From positions 124,001 to 188,000 of the forward strand of contig JAAMEZ010000056.1 of assembly GCA_013322215.1 (NCBI GenBank): a DNA stretch of 64,000 nucleotides. Reading direction: 5' to 3'. The translations under genes were made by a program, and so were the position numbers. The notes beneath the pieces were generated by a model, which saw nothing but the letters and a program-made list of their open reading frames with translations, had not been told where the DNA came from and did no database searches. This document shows, one piece after another, positions 51,476-60,342 of this stretch (positions within the stretch are counted from its first letter, which is position 1; each line of letters begins with the position of its first letter). Source of the DNA: Martinezella rhizogenes (GTDB taxonomy: Bacteria; Pseudomonadota; Alphaproteobacteria; Rhizobiales; Rhizobiaceae).

Positions 51476-52078
51476 ATGATGACGAAGAAGAAATCGGAGC
51501 TGACTCGGAGCCATATTCTCGCAATCGGGCGGGAACTGGTGCTGCGCAAGGGTTTCGGAGGCGTGGGCCTGAAGGAACTGCTCGAACAGAGCGCCGTGCC
51601 GAAAGGCTCGTTCTACTACTATTTCGCGTCCAAAGAAGCCTTCGGCTGTGCCCTGCTGAAGCAATATTGCTCTGACTATGCCGAGCGGCTCGACGCGCTC
51701 TTTGGCTGGAAGGGCAATGGCCGCCAACGCCTGATGCACTATTGGGATGCCTGGCTTTCCGATGGCAACACGGCCAGCCTCGCCGACCGGTGCCTGGTCG
51801 TAAAGCTTGCCGCCGAAATCTCCGATCTTTCGGACAATATGCGAGTCATCCTGCTCGGCGGTGTCGAGGATCTCATTCGCCGCCTCACCAAAACAATTAC
51901 CGAGGGACGCGAGGATGGCTCGATTTCGCCATCTTGCATCCCGGAAAAGACGGCTCGTTCGCTCTATAGCCTCTGGCTCGGGGCAGCGATCCTGGCCAAG
52001 CTTGGAAAAGACAAGACACCGCTCGACCAGGCCTTGCTTGCCACCGAACAAGCCCTTTCGGCATCCGGCAGCCTTTGA
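51476..52078 (+). CDS. TetR/AcrR-family transcriptional repressor
   Basis: A 200-aa protein with an N-terminal TetR HTH (LTRSHILAIGRELVLRKGFGGVGLKELLEQSAVPKGSFYYYFASKEAFGCALL, residues ~8-58) and an all-helical ligand domain whose C-terminus fits the TetR_C_6 type (RSLYSLWLGAAILAKLGKD). It is followed at once by a quinone-oxidoreductase-like gene, its probable target; such pairs commonly respond to electrophiles or quinones. An operator-like palindrome precedes it. Confidence 0.92.
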   Translation: MMTKKKSELTRSHILAIGRELVLRKGFGGVGLKELLEQSAVPKGSFYYYFASKEAFGCALLKQYCSDYAERLDALFGWKGNGRQRLMHYWDAWLSDGNTASLADRCLVVKLAAEISDLSDNMRVILLGGVEDLIRRLTKTITEGREDGSISPSCIPEKTARSLYSLWLGAAILAKLGKDKTPLDQALLATEQALSASGSL

Positions 52079-52119
52079 TCCAAAGCAGGACCAGCATGTC
52101 AACACGCAAGGAAAATACA

Positions 52120-53097
52120 ATGCGCAGTGCCATCCACGATGTCTTCGGCGATCCGGCTGCGGTCCTTTATCTGGCCGACATGCCGCTGCCGGAGCCCGCC
52201 GCCGGAGATGTGCGCATTCGCACCATTCTCTCCCCTATCCATAATCACGATCTTTGGACCGTGCGCGGCGCCTATGGCTACAAGCCGATTTTGCCGGCCA
52301 TCGGCGGCAGTGAGGCCGTCGGTTTCGTCGATGCCGTCGGACCGGGTGTCGACAAGACGCTGATTGGCAAGCGTGTTGTCGCGGCCGGCGTCCATGGCAC
52401 CTGGGCCGAACAATTCACCGCGCCGGCGGCAAGTCTCGTTCCGGTGCCCGACGTGATTTCCGACGAGGCCGCAGCGCAGCTGATCGCCATGCCGTTCAGC
52501 GCCATTTCGCTGCTGGAATCCCTCAATGTCGAGCCCGGCGACTGGATCATCCAGAACGCTGCAAACGGAGCAGTCGGCAAGACCCTTGCCATGCTGGCGC
52601 GCAGCCGCGGCATACACATGATCAATCTCGTTCGGCGCGATGGCGGCATCGACGAGCTGTCCGCATTCGGCATCGGCAACGCCGTCTCGACTGCCGCGAC
52701 AGATTGGAAGGCAAAGGTGCGTGCCATGATCGGCGACGCGCCGATCCGCGCCGCGGTGGACTCCGTCGGTGGTGTCGCGAGCAATGACCTGGCCGATCTT
52801 CTGGGCGAAAATGGCCTGCTGGTTTCCTTCGGCACTGCGGCCGGCAAGCCGATGCAGATCGCCTCAAGGGCCGTCATCTTCAAGCAGCTTACGATCAAGG
52901 GCTTCTGGGGCACAAAGGTCAGCGCGGCAATGCCGGCGGAAGAGCGCCGCCGGCTGATCAGCGAACTGATCACGCGCGTCGCTTCCGGCGAAGTCAAGCT
53001 GCCGGTGGAAGCGGCCTATGACATCACGGAGATCGCGGAAGCCGTGAAATCCTCGCTGGCGCCCGGCAAGGCTGGAAAGGTTTTGCTGAAGCTATAG
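52120..53097 (+). CDS. Zinc-free MDR-family oxidoreductase (quinone reductase-like)
   Basis: A 325-aa medium-chain dehydrogenase/reductase: GroES-like N-terminal domain (MRSAIHDVFGDPAAVLYLADMPLPEPAAGDVRIR, PAIGGSEAVGFVDAVGPGV) and Rossmann domain (NAANGAVGKTLAMLARSRG, VDSVGGVASNDLADLLGENG). The structural-zinc cysteines of alcohol dehydrogenases are absent, as in quinone oxidoreductases. The AANGAVG motif corresponds to the NADPH-binding AxxGxxG. The start at 52120 (AAGGA upstream) leaves a 41-base gap to tetR. Likely detoxifies quinones or enals using NADPH. Confidence 0.88.
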   Translation: MRSAIHDVFGDPAAVLYLADMPLPEPAAGDVRIRTILSPIHNHDLWTVRGAYGYKPILPAIGGSEAVGFVDAVGPGVDKTLIGKRVVAAGVHGTWAEQFTAPAASLVPVPDVISDEAAAQLIAMPFSAISLLESLNVEPGDWIIQNAANGAVGKTLAMLARSRGIHMINLVRRDGGIDELSAFGIGNAVSTAATDWKAKVRAMIGDAPIRAAVDSVGGVASNDLADLLGENGLLVSFGTAAGKPMQIASRAVIFKQLTIKGFWGTKVSAAMPAEERRRLISELITRVASGEVKLPVEAAYDITEIAEAVKSSLAPGKAGKVLLKL

Positions 53098-53212
53098 GCC
53101 GTCTCACGCCATGGCGTAGTAAATGGCACAGGGAGCTGGGTGGCATCACGGGCGCGGCAAGGTCGATTGCCGCTTCCCGCGAACAATCACACAAGAATAC
53201 GCAAAATTGCTC

Positions 53213-53243
53213 TTGTCCCTCTAGTTACTAGAGGATGTAGCAG
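53213..53243 (+). promoter_or_regulatory. MerR-type metal-responsive promoter
   Basis: TTGTCC (-35, 53213-53218) and TAGCAG (-10, 53238-53243) are separated by 19 bases. Between them lies a perfect dyad CCTCTAGT-T-ACTAGAGG (53218-53234). An over-long spacer filled by a dyad is the hallmark of promoters controlled by MerR-family sensors such as ZntR, CadR and CueR. It lies 30 bases before the metal ATPase start. No merR-type gene is adjacent. Confidence 0.72.
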
Positions 53244-53273
53244 TGGTTCCAAGAGAAAATTTGGAACCGAAAC

Positions 53274-55622
53274 ATGACGTCGACAACACAACAGAGCCGC
53301 TATCGCGTAGAGGGCATGGACTGCGCTTCCTGCGCTGCGAAAATCGATACAGCCGTTCGCCGGCTGCAGGGTGTCGAGGATGTTTCCGTCTCGGTCACAG
53401 CAGGCACGATGACGGTCAGACATCAGGGCGATCCCGATCTGCTGCCCAACATCGCCAAGCGGGTCACGGGCCTTGGCTACAAGGTTTTCTCGCTGCCGCA
53501 AAGCAGCGCCCCCGCACCAAAGGTAGAGAAGGACGATCATGCCTGCGGATGTGGACATGATCATCACGATCACAAATCGGATGCCCATAGTCACGATCAT
53601 GACCATGCCGGGCACGATCATGATCACGGCGACCACGATCATGGCGCCGCCGGCCATCGGCATGATCATTCCAGTCATAGCCACGCCTCCGAAGAGCGCG
53701 ATGCCACGGTCGCTGGTCTTCATGGTCACGATCATGGACCGACCACCGGGCCGTGGTGGAAATCCGCCAAGGGTCGCCTGACCATTGCCAGCGGCTTGGC
53801 GCTTGCCGCTGCCTGGGGGATCGGCAAGCTGGTTCCTGCACTGGATGTCTGGATCTTTACCGCCGCCATGCTTGTGGGCTTGTTGCCGATCGCCAGGCGC
53901 GCCTTCATGGCCGCAAGGATGGGAACACCGTTCTCGATCGAGATGCTGATGACGATTGCGGCCATCGGCGCCGTTATCATCGGCGCCAGCGAAGAAGCCG
54001 CAGCCGTCGTCTTCCTCTTCCTGATTGGTGAATTGCTGGAGGGCGTCGCCGCCGGCAAGGCGCGCGCCAGCATCCAGTCTCTGACGGATCTGGTGCCTAA
54101 GACGGCCCTCCTTGAGGAGAATGGCAAGACCCGCGATGTGCAGGCCGAAAGCCTTGCCGTCGGTGCCACCATCCTGGTTCGCCCGGGCGACCGCATTCCG
54201 GCCGACGGCGTGATCCTTTCCGGCGAGAGCGCCATCGACGAGGCGCCGGTGACAGGCGAAAGCACGCCGGTGCGCAAGGGCGTGGATGCAGCCGTCTTTG
54301 CCGGCACGGTCAACGGCGACGCAGCGCTGCGGGTTCGCGTCACGGCGGCGGCGTCCGACAATACCATCGCCCGCGTCGTCAAGCTCGTCGAGGAAGCGCA
54401 GGAATCGAAGGCTCCGACCGAGCGTTTCATCGATCGCTTCTCCCGTTATTACACGCCAGGTGTCGTCGTTGTCGGCGCACTCATCGCTGTCATCCCGCCT
54501 CTGTTCCTGGGCGGCGGCTGGAGTGAGTGGGTCTATAAGGGCCTGGCGATCCTGCTGATAGGTTGCCCCTGCGCCCTCGTCATCTCGACGCCGGCGGCAA
54601 TCGCGGCGTCACTCTCTGCCGGCGCCCGCCGCGGCCTGTTGCTGAAGGGCGGCGCCGTGCTTGAGAATATCGGCAAGGTCACCGCCGTCGCTTTCGACAA
54701 GACAGGCACCCTGACCGAAGGCAAGCCCAAGGTCACCGATATCGTTAGTCTCGGCATGAGCGATACGGACGTACTGCGGCTGGCAGCCGCGCTCGAAACC
54801 GGCTCCAGCCATCCGCTCGCTCGCGCAATCCTCGACCGCGCTGCCGCAGCCGGAACGGATATCCCGCAGATCATGGATGCGAAGGCAATCGGTGGCAAGG
54901 GCGTGAGCGGCACGGTCGATGGTATCGACGTATTCCTCGGATCGCCGCTGGCAGCGGCTGATAGGATCTCATTGACTGCCGAACAGTCTGTCCGTATCGC
55001 CGCGCTCAACGATGAAGGAAAGACCGTCTCCATTCTCGTTGCCAAGGGTTCCGCCGCCGGCCTGCTCGCCATGCGCGACGAGCCGCGCGCCGATACGGCC
55101 GCGGGCCTCAAGGCTCTTGCCGATGCGGGCATCAAGACGATCATGCTGACGGGTGACAATCAGCGCACGGCACAGGCGATCGGCAAGACACTCGGTATAG
55201 AAGTTCGCGCGCAATTGCTGCCCGAAGACAAGCAGCGGATTGTCGGCGACCTGAAACGGCAGGGTTTTCGCGTTGCCAAGGTCGGCGATGGCATCAACGA
55301 CGCGCCCGCACTCGCAGCCGCCGATGTCGGGATCGCCATGGGCGGAGGGACCGATGTTGCGCTCGAGACGGCGGATGCCGCCGTGCTGCATGGCCGCGTC
55401 GGAGATGTCATCGAGATGATCGATCTTTCCAAGCGGACGATGAGCAACATCGGCCAGAACATCACCATCGCGCTCGGCCTGAAGGGTGTGTTCCTGGTGA
55501 CCACGATCATCGGCATCACCGGGCTCTGGCCGGCAATCCTCGCCGATACCGGCGCAACCGTGCTCGTCACCATGAATGCGCTTCGCTTGCTCGGCCTTCG
55601 GCCTCGCCGGGTAGCCGCCTAA
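53274..55622 (+). CDS. P1B-type ATPase for Zn2+/Cd2+/Pb2+ export (ZntA/CadA-like)
   Basis: A 782-aa heavy-metal P-type ATPase. An N-terminal HMA domain carries GMDCASC (Cys17, Cys20). A His/Asp-rich linker (~residues 85-150) holds dozens of histidines in HDH/HSH repeats. Then follow the membrane spans, PVTGES (actuator), the metal-site CPC (IGCPCALV), DKTGTLTEG (phosphorylated Asp), SSHPLA (the P1B-specific HP motif) and GDGINDAPAL. The CPC motif and Zn/Cd-type context fit the ZntA/CadA group. It exports excess metal from the cytoplasm. The MerR-type promoter just upstream supports metal induction. Confidence 0.95.
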   Translation: MTSTTQQSRYRVEGMDCASCAAKIDTAVRRLQGVEDVSVSVTAGTMTVRHQGDPDLLPNIAKRVTGLGYKVFSLPQSSAPAPKVEKDDHACGCGHDHHDHKSDAHSHDHDHAGHDHDHGDHDHGAAGHRHDHSSHSHASEERDATVAGLHGHDHGPTTGPWWKSAKGRLTIASGLALAAAWGIGKLVPALDVWIFTAAMLVGLLPIARRAFMAARMGTPFSIEMLMTIAAIGAVIIGASEEAAAVVFLFLIGELLEGVAAGKARASIQSLTDLVPKTALLEENGKTRDVQAESLAVGATILVRPGDRIPADGVILSGESAIDEAPVTGESTPVRKGVDAAVFAGTVNGDAALRVRVTAAASDNTIARVVKLVEEAQESKAPTERFIDRFSRYYTPGVVVVGALIAVIPPLFLGGGWSEWVYKGLAILLIGCPCALVISTPAAIAASLSAGARRGLLLKGGAVLENIGKVTAVAFDKTGTLTEGKPKVTDIVSLGMSDTDVLRLAAALETGSSHPLARAILDRAAAAGTDIPQIMDAKAIGGKGVSGTVDGIDVFLGSPLAAADRISLTAEQSVRIAALNDEGKTVSILVAKGSAAGLLAMRDEPRADTAAGLKALADAGIKTIMLTGDNQRTAQAIGKTLGIEVRAQLLPEDKQRIVGDLKRQGFRVAKVGDGINDAPALAAADVGIAMGGGTDVALETADAAVLHGRVGDVIEMIDLSKRTMSNIGQNITIALGLKGVFLVTTIIGITGLWPAILADTGATVLVTMNALRLLGLRPRRVAA

Positions 55623-55632
55623 ACCACACAAA

Positions 55633-55662
55633 GGCGCCGACCCACACGTCGGCGCCCTTTTT
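55633..55662 (+). terminator. Rho-independent terminator
   Basis: GGCGCCGAC (55633-55641), a 6-base loop, GTCGGCGCC (55648-55656), then CTTTTT. It follows the metal ATPase stop by ~10 bases and lies between convergent genes, so it may serve both strands. Confidence 0.9.
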
Positions 55663-55683
55663 CTGTTGTCGTCCAGGCTCGTA

Positions 55684-56478
55684 TCAAGCTTTCCGAACGG
55701 AGAGATAGCGACGCGGTGACAGGCCGAAGGCCTTCCGGAACATGGCGATGAAGCTGCTGGCGCTCGCATATCCCAGGCCGTCTGCTACTTCAGCGATCGG
55801 TTTGCCCGCACTCAGATATTCAAGCGCAAGCAGCAAGCGTGCCTGCTGCCGCCAGTTGGCAAAGGACATGCCCGTTTCGGCATTGAAGAGCCGTCTGGCC
55901 GATCGTTCGGAGACCCCCGCTCGCAACGCCAACGCATGAAGCGTCTCCTCGCTGGCCGGGTTCTGCAGGACGGCGTCTGCGATGCGCAAAGCGCGTCGAT
56001 CCGCCGGCATAGGCAAATGCAGGCTTTCGCGCGGTGCGGCCCGAACTTCGTCGAGCAAGACAGCTGCCAGACGACGCTGCTGCGGTGAGAGCTTTTCTTC
56101 CCAATGCCATGTCGTCGCGCGGCGCACCAATGCCCGCATGACCTCGCTCACGCTCAGAACGCAGGGTGTCGCCGGCAATCCGGTGCTGGCGTCCGGTGTC
56201 AGCAGGATGCCCCAGCCGCTCAGCACGCCGTTGATCCCTGCTTTGTGCATGATCCCAGGCGGAATCCAGCCCGCACGCTGCGGCGGCAAGAGCCAGGAGC
56301 CATCTGGCGTATCGACACGGACGAGCCCGCTTTCGATGCAGAACAGCTGCCCACGCGCATGCGCGTGCCAATCATATTCCTGAGTCCCGAGGCGGAAGGC
56401 ACTGCCCGGTTCATCCGATCCCCAGAAGGCGATGAGCGGCGGCCCGTCGAGACGGTCGCCAATATCTTCGATATCCAT
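55684..56478 (-). CDS. AraC-family transcriptional regulator with N-terminal cupin
   Basis: A 264-aa regulator: N-terminal cupin-like domain (EYDWHAHARGQLFCIESGLVRV, AGWIPPGIMHKAG) and C-terminal AraC double HTH (SEETLHALALRAGVSERSARRLFNAETG ... KPIAEVADGLGYASASSFIAMFRKAFGLSPRRYL). It is divergent from a flavin monooxygenase gene across ~120 bp, so that gene is the likely target. The 3' end faces the metal ATPase terminator. Confidence 0.92.
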   Translation of the reverse strand: MDIEDIGDRLDGPPLIAFWGSDEPGSAFRLGTQEYDWHAHARGQLFCIESGLVRVDTPDGSWLLPPQRAGWIPPGIMHKAGINGVLSGWGILLTPDASTGLPATPCVLSVSEVMRALVRRATTWHWEEKLSPQQRRLAAVLLDEVRAAPRESLHLPMPADRRALRIADAVLQNPASEETLHALALRAGVSERSARRLFNAETGMSFANWRQQARLLLALEYLSAGKPIAEVADGLGYASASSFIAMFRKAFGLSPRRYLSVRKA

Positions 56479-56597
56479 GTTTCGTTTGGCCGCTTTGCAA
56501 CATTTAAAGACCGAATGTCGTTATCACGCTCCTGCCGTCTTAGGCTACCCTTCTCCCGTAAGATCAAAAATCGACCAGTGAATGGAATAGAAGACCC

Positions 56598-57788
56598 ATG
56601 CAGGACTTTCATGTCGTCATCATCGGCGCGGGCCTCGGTGGCTTGTGCCTTGCACAGGGGTTGCAGCGCGCCGGCATCCGCTTTGACGTGTACGAGCGCG
56701 ATCCGACCGCTGATAGCCGCTTGCAAGGCTATCGCATCCGTGTCGACGCAAACGGACAAAAAGCGTTGGCATCATGCCTGCCGACAGCTCTGCTTGATCT
56801 CTTTCGAGCGACCGCTTCGGCGAGCCCTCGATCCGCGTGCTTCCTGACCCCTCAGCTTCTGCCCATCACGGGGCGCACGCCGGTGAGCTGGGATGCCGGC
56901 GAGGATGAAGACGGCGGCGATCTGAGCGTCAATCGCCTCACTCTTCGAGAAATCCTGCTGTCGGGGATCGAGGATCACGTTCATTTCGGACATGCCTTCA
57001 CACGATACCGTTGCATGGATGACGGCCACGTCGAGGTGCATTTCGAAGGCGCAACCTCGGTTTCCTGCAACCTGCTCGTTGGTGCCGACGGAGTGAATTC
57101 GCAAGTGCGCCAGCAGCTGGTACCCTATGCCGAGCCTGCGGATACGGGTTCTATTTGTGTCTATGGCAAGAGCGAAATGCCGTTGAACGATGCCGCCGAT
57201 CTGCTTGGGGACGGAACGACGGTGATCTTTGCCGATGGGTGCACGGCAATCTTCGATCTCATGCGTTTCCGTGACCACCTCCCGAACCTTGCCGCCAGGC
57301 TCGCGCCCGATTGCAAGCTCACGCCGGTCCCTGATTATCTCTATTGGGCACTGATCGGCCCCCGCGAAAGGCTGGGACTGGAAACATATGACCATACTCA
57401 AGATCCGCCCGTCTTGCTCAGAACCGCCATGCGCGGCTGGCATCCGGAGCTGAAGCAGATCATCAGCCGGAGCAAATCAACGGCCGTTGCCGCACTCCCG
57501 GTCAGAACCGGGCGCCCCGACGCCCTTTGGCCATTCGGTCCGGTGACCCTCCTGGGGGATGCCATTCATGCGATGAGCCCCGCGGGCGGACTCGGCGCCA
57601 ATACCGCTCTCGAGGATGCTCGCATGCTGACGCAGATCCTGGCCGAAGCCGGCAAGGAGCCAAAGACGGCCTGCACGGTCCTGCTGGATTACGAGGCCGA
57701 CATGCGCGAACGCGCGACCCACGCCATCGACACGTCGGAACGTGGTGCGGCGATGCTGTTTGCTGCCGTGACCGATAAGATTGCCTGA
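56598..57788 (+). CDS. FAD-dependent monooxygenase (class A, PHBH-like fold)
   Basis: A 396-aa aromatic-hydroxylase-type flavoprotein: GxGxxG motif (VVIIGAGLGGLCLAQGLQRAG, residues 6-26), the DG motif (LVGADGVNSQVRQQL), and the GD motif (VTLLGDAIHAMSPAGGLGANTALEDA). Single FAD-binding domain plus substrate domain, no membrane helix. Such enzymes hydroxylate aromatics or inactivate antibiotics such as tetracycline or rifampicin. The substrate cannot be told from sequence. It is followed after 10 bases by a small SpoIIAA-like gene, probably co-transcribed. Confidence 0.9.
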   Translation: MQDFHVVIIGAGLGGLCLAQGLQRAGIRFDVYERDPTADSRLQGYRIRVDANGQKALASCLPTALLDLFRATASASPRSACFLTPQLLPITGRTPVSWDAGEDEDGGDLSVNRLTLREILLSGIEDHVHFGHAFTRYRCMDDGHVEVHFEGATSVSCNLLVGADGVNSQVRQQLVPYAEPADTGSICVYGKSEMPLNDAADLLGDGTTVIFADGCTAIFDLMRFRDHLPNLAARLAPDCKLTPVPDYLYWALIGPRERLGLETYDHTQDPPVLLRTAMRGWHPELKQIISRSKSTAVAALPVRTGRPDALWPFGPVTLLGDAIHAMSPAGGLGANTALEDARMLTQILAEAGKEPKTACTVLLDYEADMRERATHAIDTSERGAAMLFAAVTDKIA

Positions 57789-57798
57789 GGAAACTAGC

Positions 57799-58236
57799 AT
57801 GACAATCGATACAACCGTCTTCGCCTTTCACGATGTGTCCCTGTGGCCGATCGTGCGCCAATCCGCTGCCTCTGTGCAGCCGGGCTATTCAAAAGAATGG
57901 GAGCGGGAAATGGACGCCCTGCTCGCCCTCTCAATACCTTTCGTCGTCATCATGGAAGGCGACGAGCACGCCGAAGAGCATGAGGATCGCAAGGCGCGCG
58001 GTATCTGGCTCAAGAAGAACAAGACGGCACTTGCGACGGTTTGCAGGGCAGTGATCGGCATCGAGGCAAGCATCATCAAGCGCACCGCTATGCAGTTGCA
58101 GATGAGCCTTGCGACGAAGGCTTTCGGGATGAGAATGGAAATCGTCGCTTCCCGAGAAGAAGCGCTGCAGCTTGCCGAGCGGATCCTCAAGGGGGAGGAC
58201 GCCGCGACCTCTTCCGGCTGCCAACCGATGCTATAG
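57799..58236 (+). CDS. Small STAS/SpoIIAA-like protein, 145 aa
   Basis: The pattern EMDALLALSIPFVVIMEGDEHAEEHEDRKARGIWLKKNKTALATVCRAV followed by an alternating strand/helix and EEALQLAERIL resembles the SpoIIAA-like (STAS) family of small conserved proteins in bacteria, which have an alpha/beta fold but no known activity. No signal peptide or membrane span. The start MTIDTTVF at 57799 lies 10 bases after the monooxygenase stop. Family assignment by eye; function unknown. Confidence 0.62.
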   Translation: MTIDTTVFAFHDVSLWPIVRQSAASVQPGYSKEWEREMDALLALSIPFVVIMEGDEHAEEHEDRKARGIWLKKNKTALATVCRAVIGIEASIIKRTAMQLQMSLATKAFGMRMEIVASREEALQLAERILKGEDAATSSGCQPML

Positions 58237-58320
58237 CCTGGGCTACTTCAGTGCAGAACCGGACCGGACGGGCGTAGAACCCGTCGATCCGGCATTGCGG
58301 ATGCGCGACGGCCGCAGACT

Positions 58321-59361
58321 TCAGGATGCCGATCGGCGCAGAAGCGTGGTCTCTTTCCAACCAAGCTCCGGGGCGATCGATGTCACGAAGTCATGGATGA
58401 TCTGGCGATATTCCTCATCATGAAACTCGTAGGGCAGCTCCAGCCGGAATTCGCTGACATGCGGCAGGATCGGATCTTTGCGCAGGCGCTCCAATATCTC
58501 ATCCGACGAACCGACGATATCGCGGGCGAAGAGAGTTCGCCGTTCGCCTTGGGGTGAAAGCGTCCGCTCATAGCGGCCGGCGGCATAGTCGGTATAACGC
58601 TTACGAGTGATCGCATCCGCGCTGTCGAAGGGCACAATGACCCGGCCAAGCGCCACCCGCCTCGTGTCGCCGCCGGAAGCGCGATAGGTTTCAAGCTGCC
58701 GCTGCTGCGCAACGAAGAAATCGTCTGTCTGCTCGCCCGTGGTGACATTGCCGATCAGCAGATTGAAGCCGTTGTGGCCGGCCCATTCGGCAGACCGCAG
58801 CGAACCGCCCCCATACCAAATGCGATCGATCAAGCCTTTCGCATAAGGCTGAAGCCGCGGACGCTGCGGACCGAAGGGCGTCTTGATGACCGTATCCTGA
58901 TTGCCGAGATAGGCGCCCCTCAGATTGTCGGCGAAGCGCAGCACCCTCTGATGGGAAAAGTCGTGGCTCTCCCAATCGCCATCGAAAGCAAGCGGCCCGA
59001 TCAGATCCGCATGCAGCGGCCGGCCGGCGCTCAGACCGATATTCAAACGTCCGCGCGACAGTACATCCACCGTCGCCAAATCCTCGGCAAGCCGATACGG
59101 GCTTTCGTAGCCGATGGGTATGACGGCGGTGCCGAGCTCGATTTTGCGCGTCCGCTGTGTCGCGGCGGCGAGAAAAGCACTCGCCGAGGAAATGCCGGGT
59201 TCCAAATGCCGTTGGCGAACCCAGACGCTGTTGAACCCTCTCCCTTCCCCGTATTCGAGCAATTGCAGGGTCTGCTCCAGGCCGGCTAGCGGATCCTCAT
59301 CCGGATAGTTTCCGGGGGTGAGAAAGCCGATATGGCTGATCGATGCGTCGTTACGGCTCAT
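58321..59361 (-). CDS. LLM-class flavin-dependent monooxygenase (luciferase-like)
   Basis: A 346-aa bacterial-luciferase-like TIM-barrel flavoprotein: ISHIGFLTPGNYPDEDPLAGLEQTLQLLEYGEGRGFNSVWVRQRHL, ELGTAVIPIGYESPYRLAEDLATVDVLSRGRLNIGLSAGRP, IWYGGGSLRSAEWAGHNGFNLL. It uses reduced FMN supplied by a separate reductase. It is the distal gene of an operon with an acetyltransferase, deacylase and amino-acid-type ABC importer, a setting in which such enzymes oxidise an N-acetylated S-substituted cysteine (YxeK/CmoI-like role). Substrate inferred. Confidence 0.88.
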   Translation of the reverse strand: MSRNDASISHIGFLTPGNYPDEDPLAGLEQTLQLLEYGEGRGFNSVWVRQRHLEPGISSASAFLAAATQRTRKIELGTAVIPIGYESPYRLAEDLATVDVLSRGRLNIGLSAGRPLHADLIGPLAFDGDWESHDFSHQRVLRFADNLRGAYLGNQDTVIKTPFGPQRPRLQPYAKGLIDRIWYGGGSLRSAEWAGHNGFNLLIGNVTTGEQTDDFFVAQQRQLETYRASGGDTRRVALGRVIVPFDSADAITRKRYTDYAAGRYERTLSPQGERRTLFARDIVGSSDEILERLRKDPILPHVSEFRLELPYEFHDEEYRQIIHDFVTSIAPELGWKETTLLRRSAS

Positions 59362-59373
59362 GCGGCTATCTCC

Positions 59374-60312
59374 TCAAAACTTCGGCAGGCCCGGCGGATT
59401 GGTTTCCGATTTCGGCAAGGCTTCTTCGGCAAGATGCCAATGGTCGAGGATCTTGGCGTAGGTGCCATCCTTGATCAGTCCGTTCGTTGCGAGGGTCAGT
59501 GCCGTTGCCAAGCCACTGCCCTTGCGCGTGGTGATCGCGACATCCGAGCGATCCGGCCAACCGGCGCTCAACGTACCCACGCGCTTAATGTTCTTGTCGC
59601 GAGCGGCGATGTAGACGAGCTGGGCGTGCGGCTGCACGATGACATCGGCGCGATTGGACTGGAGAGCCAGGAGACTTGCCGCATCGTCGTCATAATATTG
59701 CAGCTCGATGGGCTTCAGGCCGGCTTCGACATCCTCGTCGCTCCATTTCAGCAGGATGCGCTCCTGATTGGTGCCGGCGCCGACGATGATGCGCAGACCG
59801 GCCGCATCCTTCGGCTCCTTGATACCGGTGATCTTGCTGTCGCTTTTGACGAAGAAGCCGTGCAGGCCCTGACGATAGGTGGAGAAATCGAACTTTTCCT
59901 TGCGCTGTTCGGTGACACCGACATTGGAGATGACGGCATCATATTTGCCCGAAGTCAGTCCTAGCGGCCAATCGATCCACGCGACCGGGACAAGCTCGAG
60001 CTTCAAACCGAGCGCATCGGCGACGGCATAGGCATAATCCGGATCGGCGCCCACGACAGTCCTGGCATCCGTCGCATAGGTCGCAAGCGGCGGACCGCCT
60101 GGCGCAACCGCCACGGTGAACGTGCCGGGCGTGACGAACTTGAAATCCTTTGGAATAGCGACGATCGCCGCTTCGTCTTTCGCAGCGCGGATGCGTCCGG
60201 GCTGTTCCGGGCTCAGGTCGAAGTCTTCAGCTGCCATTGCCGGAGCAAAGCCTGTCAAGGCAATCGCCACCATGGCGGCAAGCGTAGTTCTGAAAATAGT
60301 AGGGATCGTCAC
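59374..60312 (-). CDS. Polar amino acid-type ABC substrate-binding protein (second copy)
   Basis: A 312-aa family-3 periplasmic binding protein (SBP_bac_3) with a Sec signal (MTIPTIFRTTLAAMVAIALTG...AMA). Mature motifs: TFTVAVAPGGPPLATYATDARTVVGADPDYAYAVADALGLKLELVP, GKYDAVISNVGVTEQRKEKFDFSTYRQGL, IVGAGTNQERILL. The start is taken at the GTG at 60312 because it gives a normal signal peptide and has a GGAG upstream. Clearly a duplicate of the 60390-61334 product. Probably binds a cysteine derivative or similar amino acid. Confidence 0.88.
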   Translation of the reverse strand: MTIPTIFRTTLAAMVAIALTGFAPAMAAEDFDLSPEQPGRIRAAKDEAAIVAIPKDFKFVTPGTFTVAVAPGGPPLATYATDARTVVGADPDYAYAVADALGLKLELVPVAWIDWPLGLTSGKYDAVISNVGVTEQRKEKFDFSTYRQGLHGFFVKSDSKITGIKEPKDAAGLRIIVGAGTNQERILLKWSDEDVEAGLKPIELQYYDDDAASLLALQSNRADVIVQPHAQLVYIAARDKNIKRVGTLSAGWPDRSDVAITTRKGSGLATALTLATNGLIKDGTYAKILDHWHLAEEALPKSETNPPGLPKF

Positions 60313-60342
60313 GGAAACTGTATCTCCATTTGAGATGGACGG

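Noticed and set aside
53187..53735. Minus-strand frame opposite the His-rich linker of the metal ATPase.
   Set aside because: Its Met/Ile/Val repeats arise from reading the complement of CAT/GAT histidine and aspartate codons; not a gene.
58267..58285. GACGGG/CCCGTC hairpin after the SpoIIAA-like gene as a terminator.
   Set aside because: Only 6 base pairs and no U-run; could be chance in GC-rich DNA.
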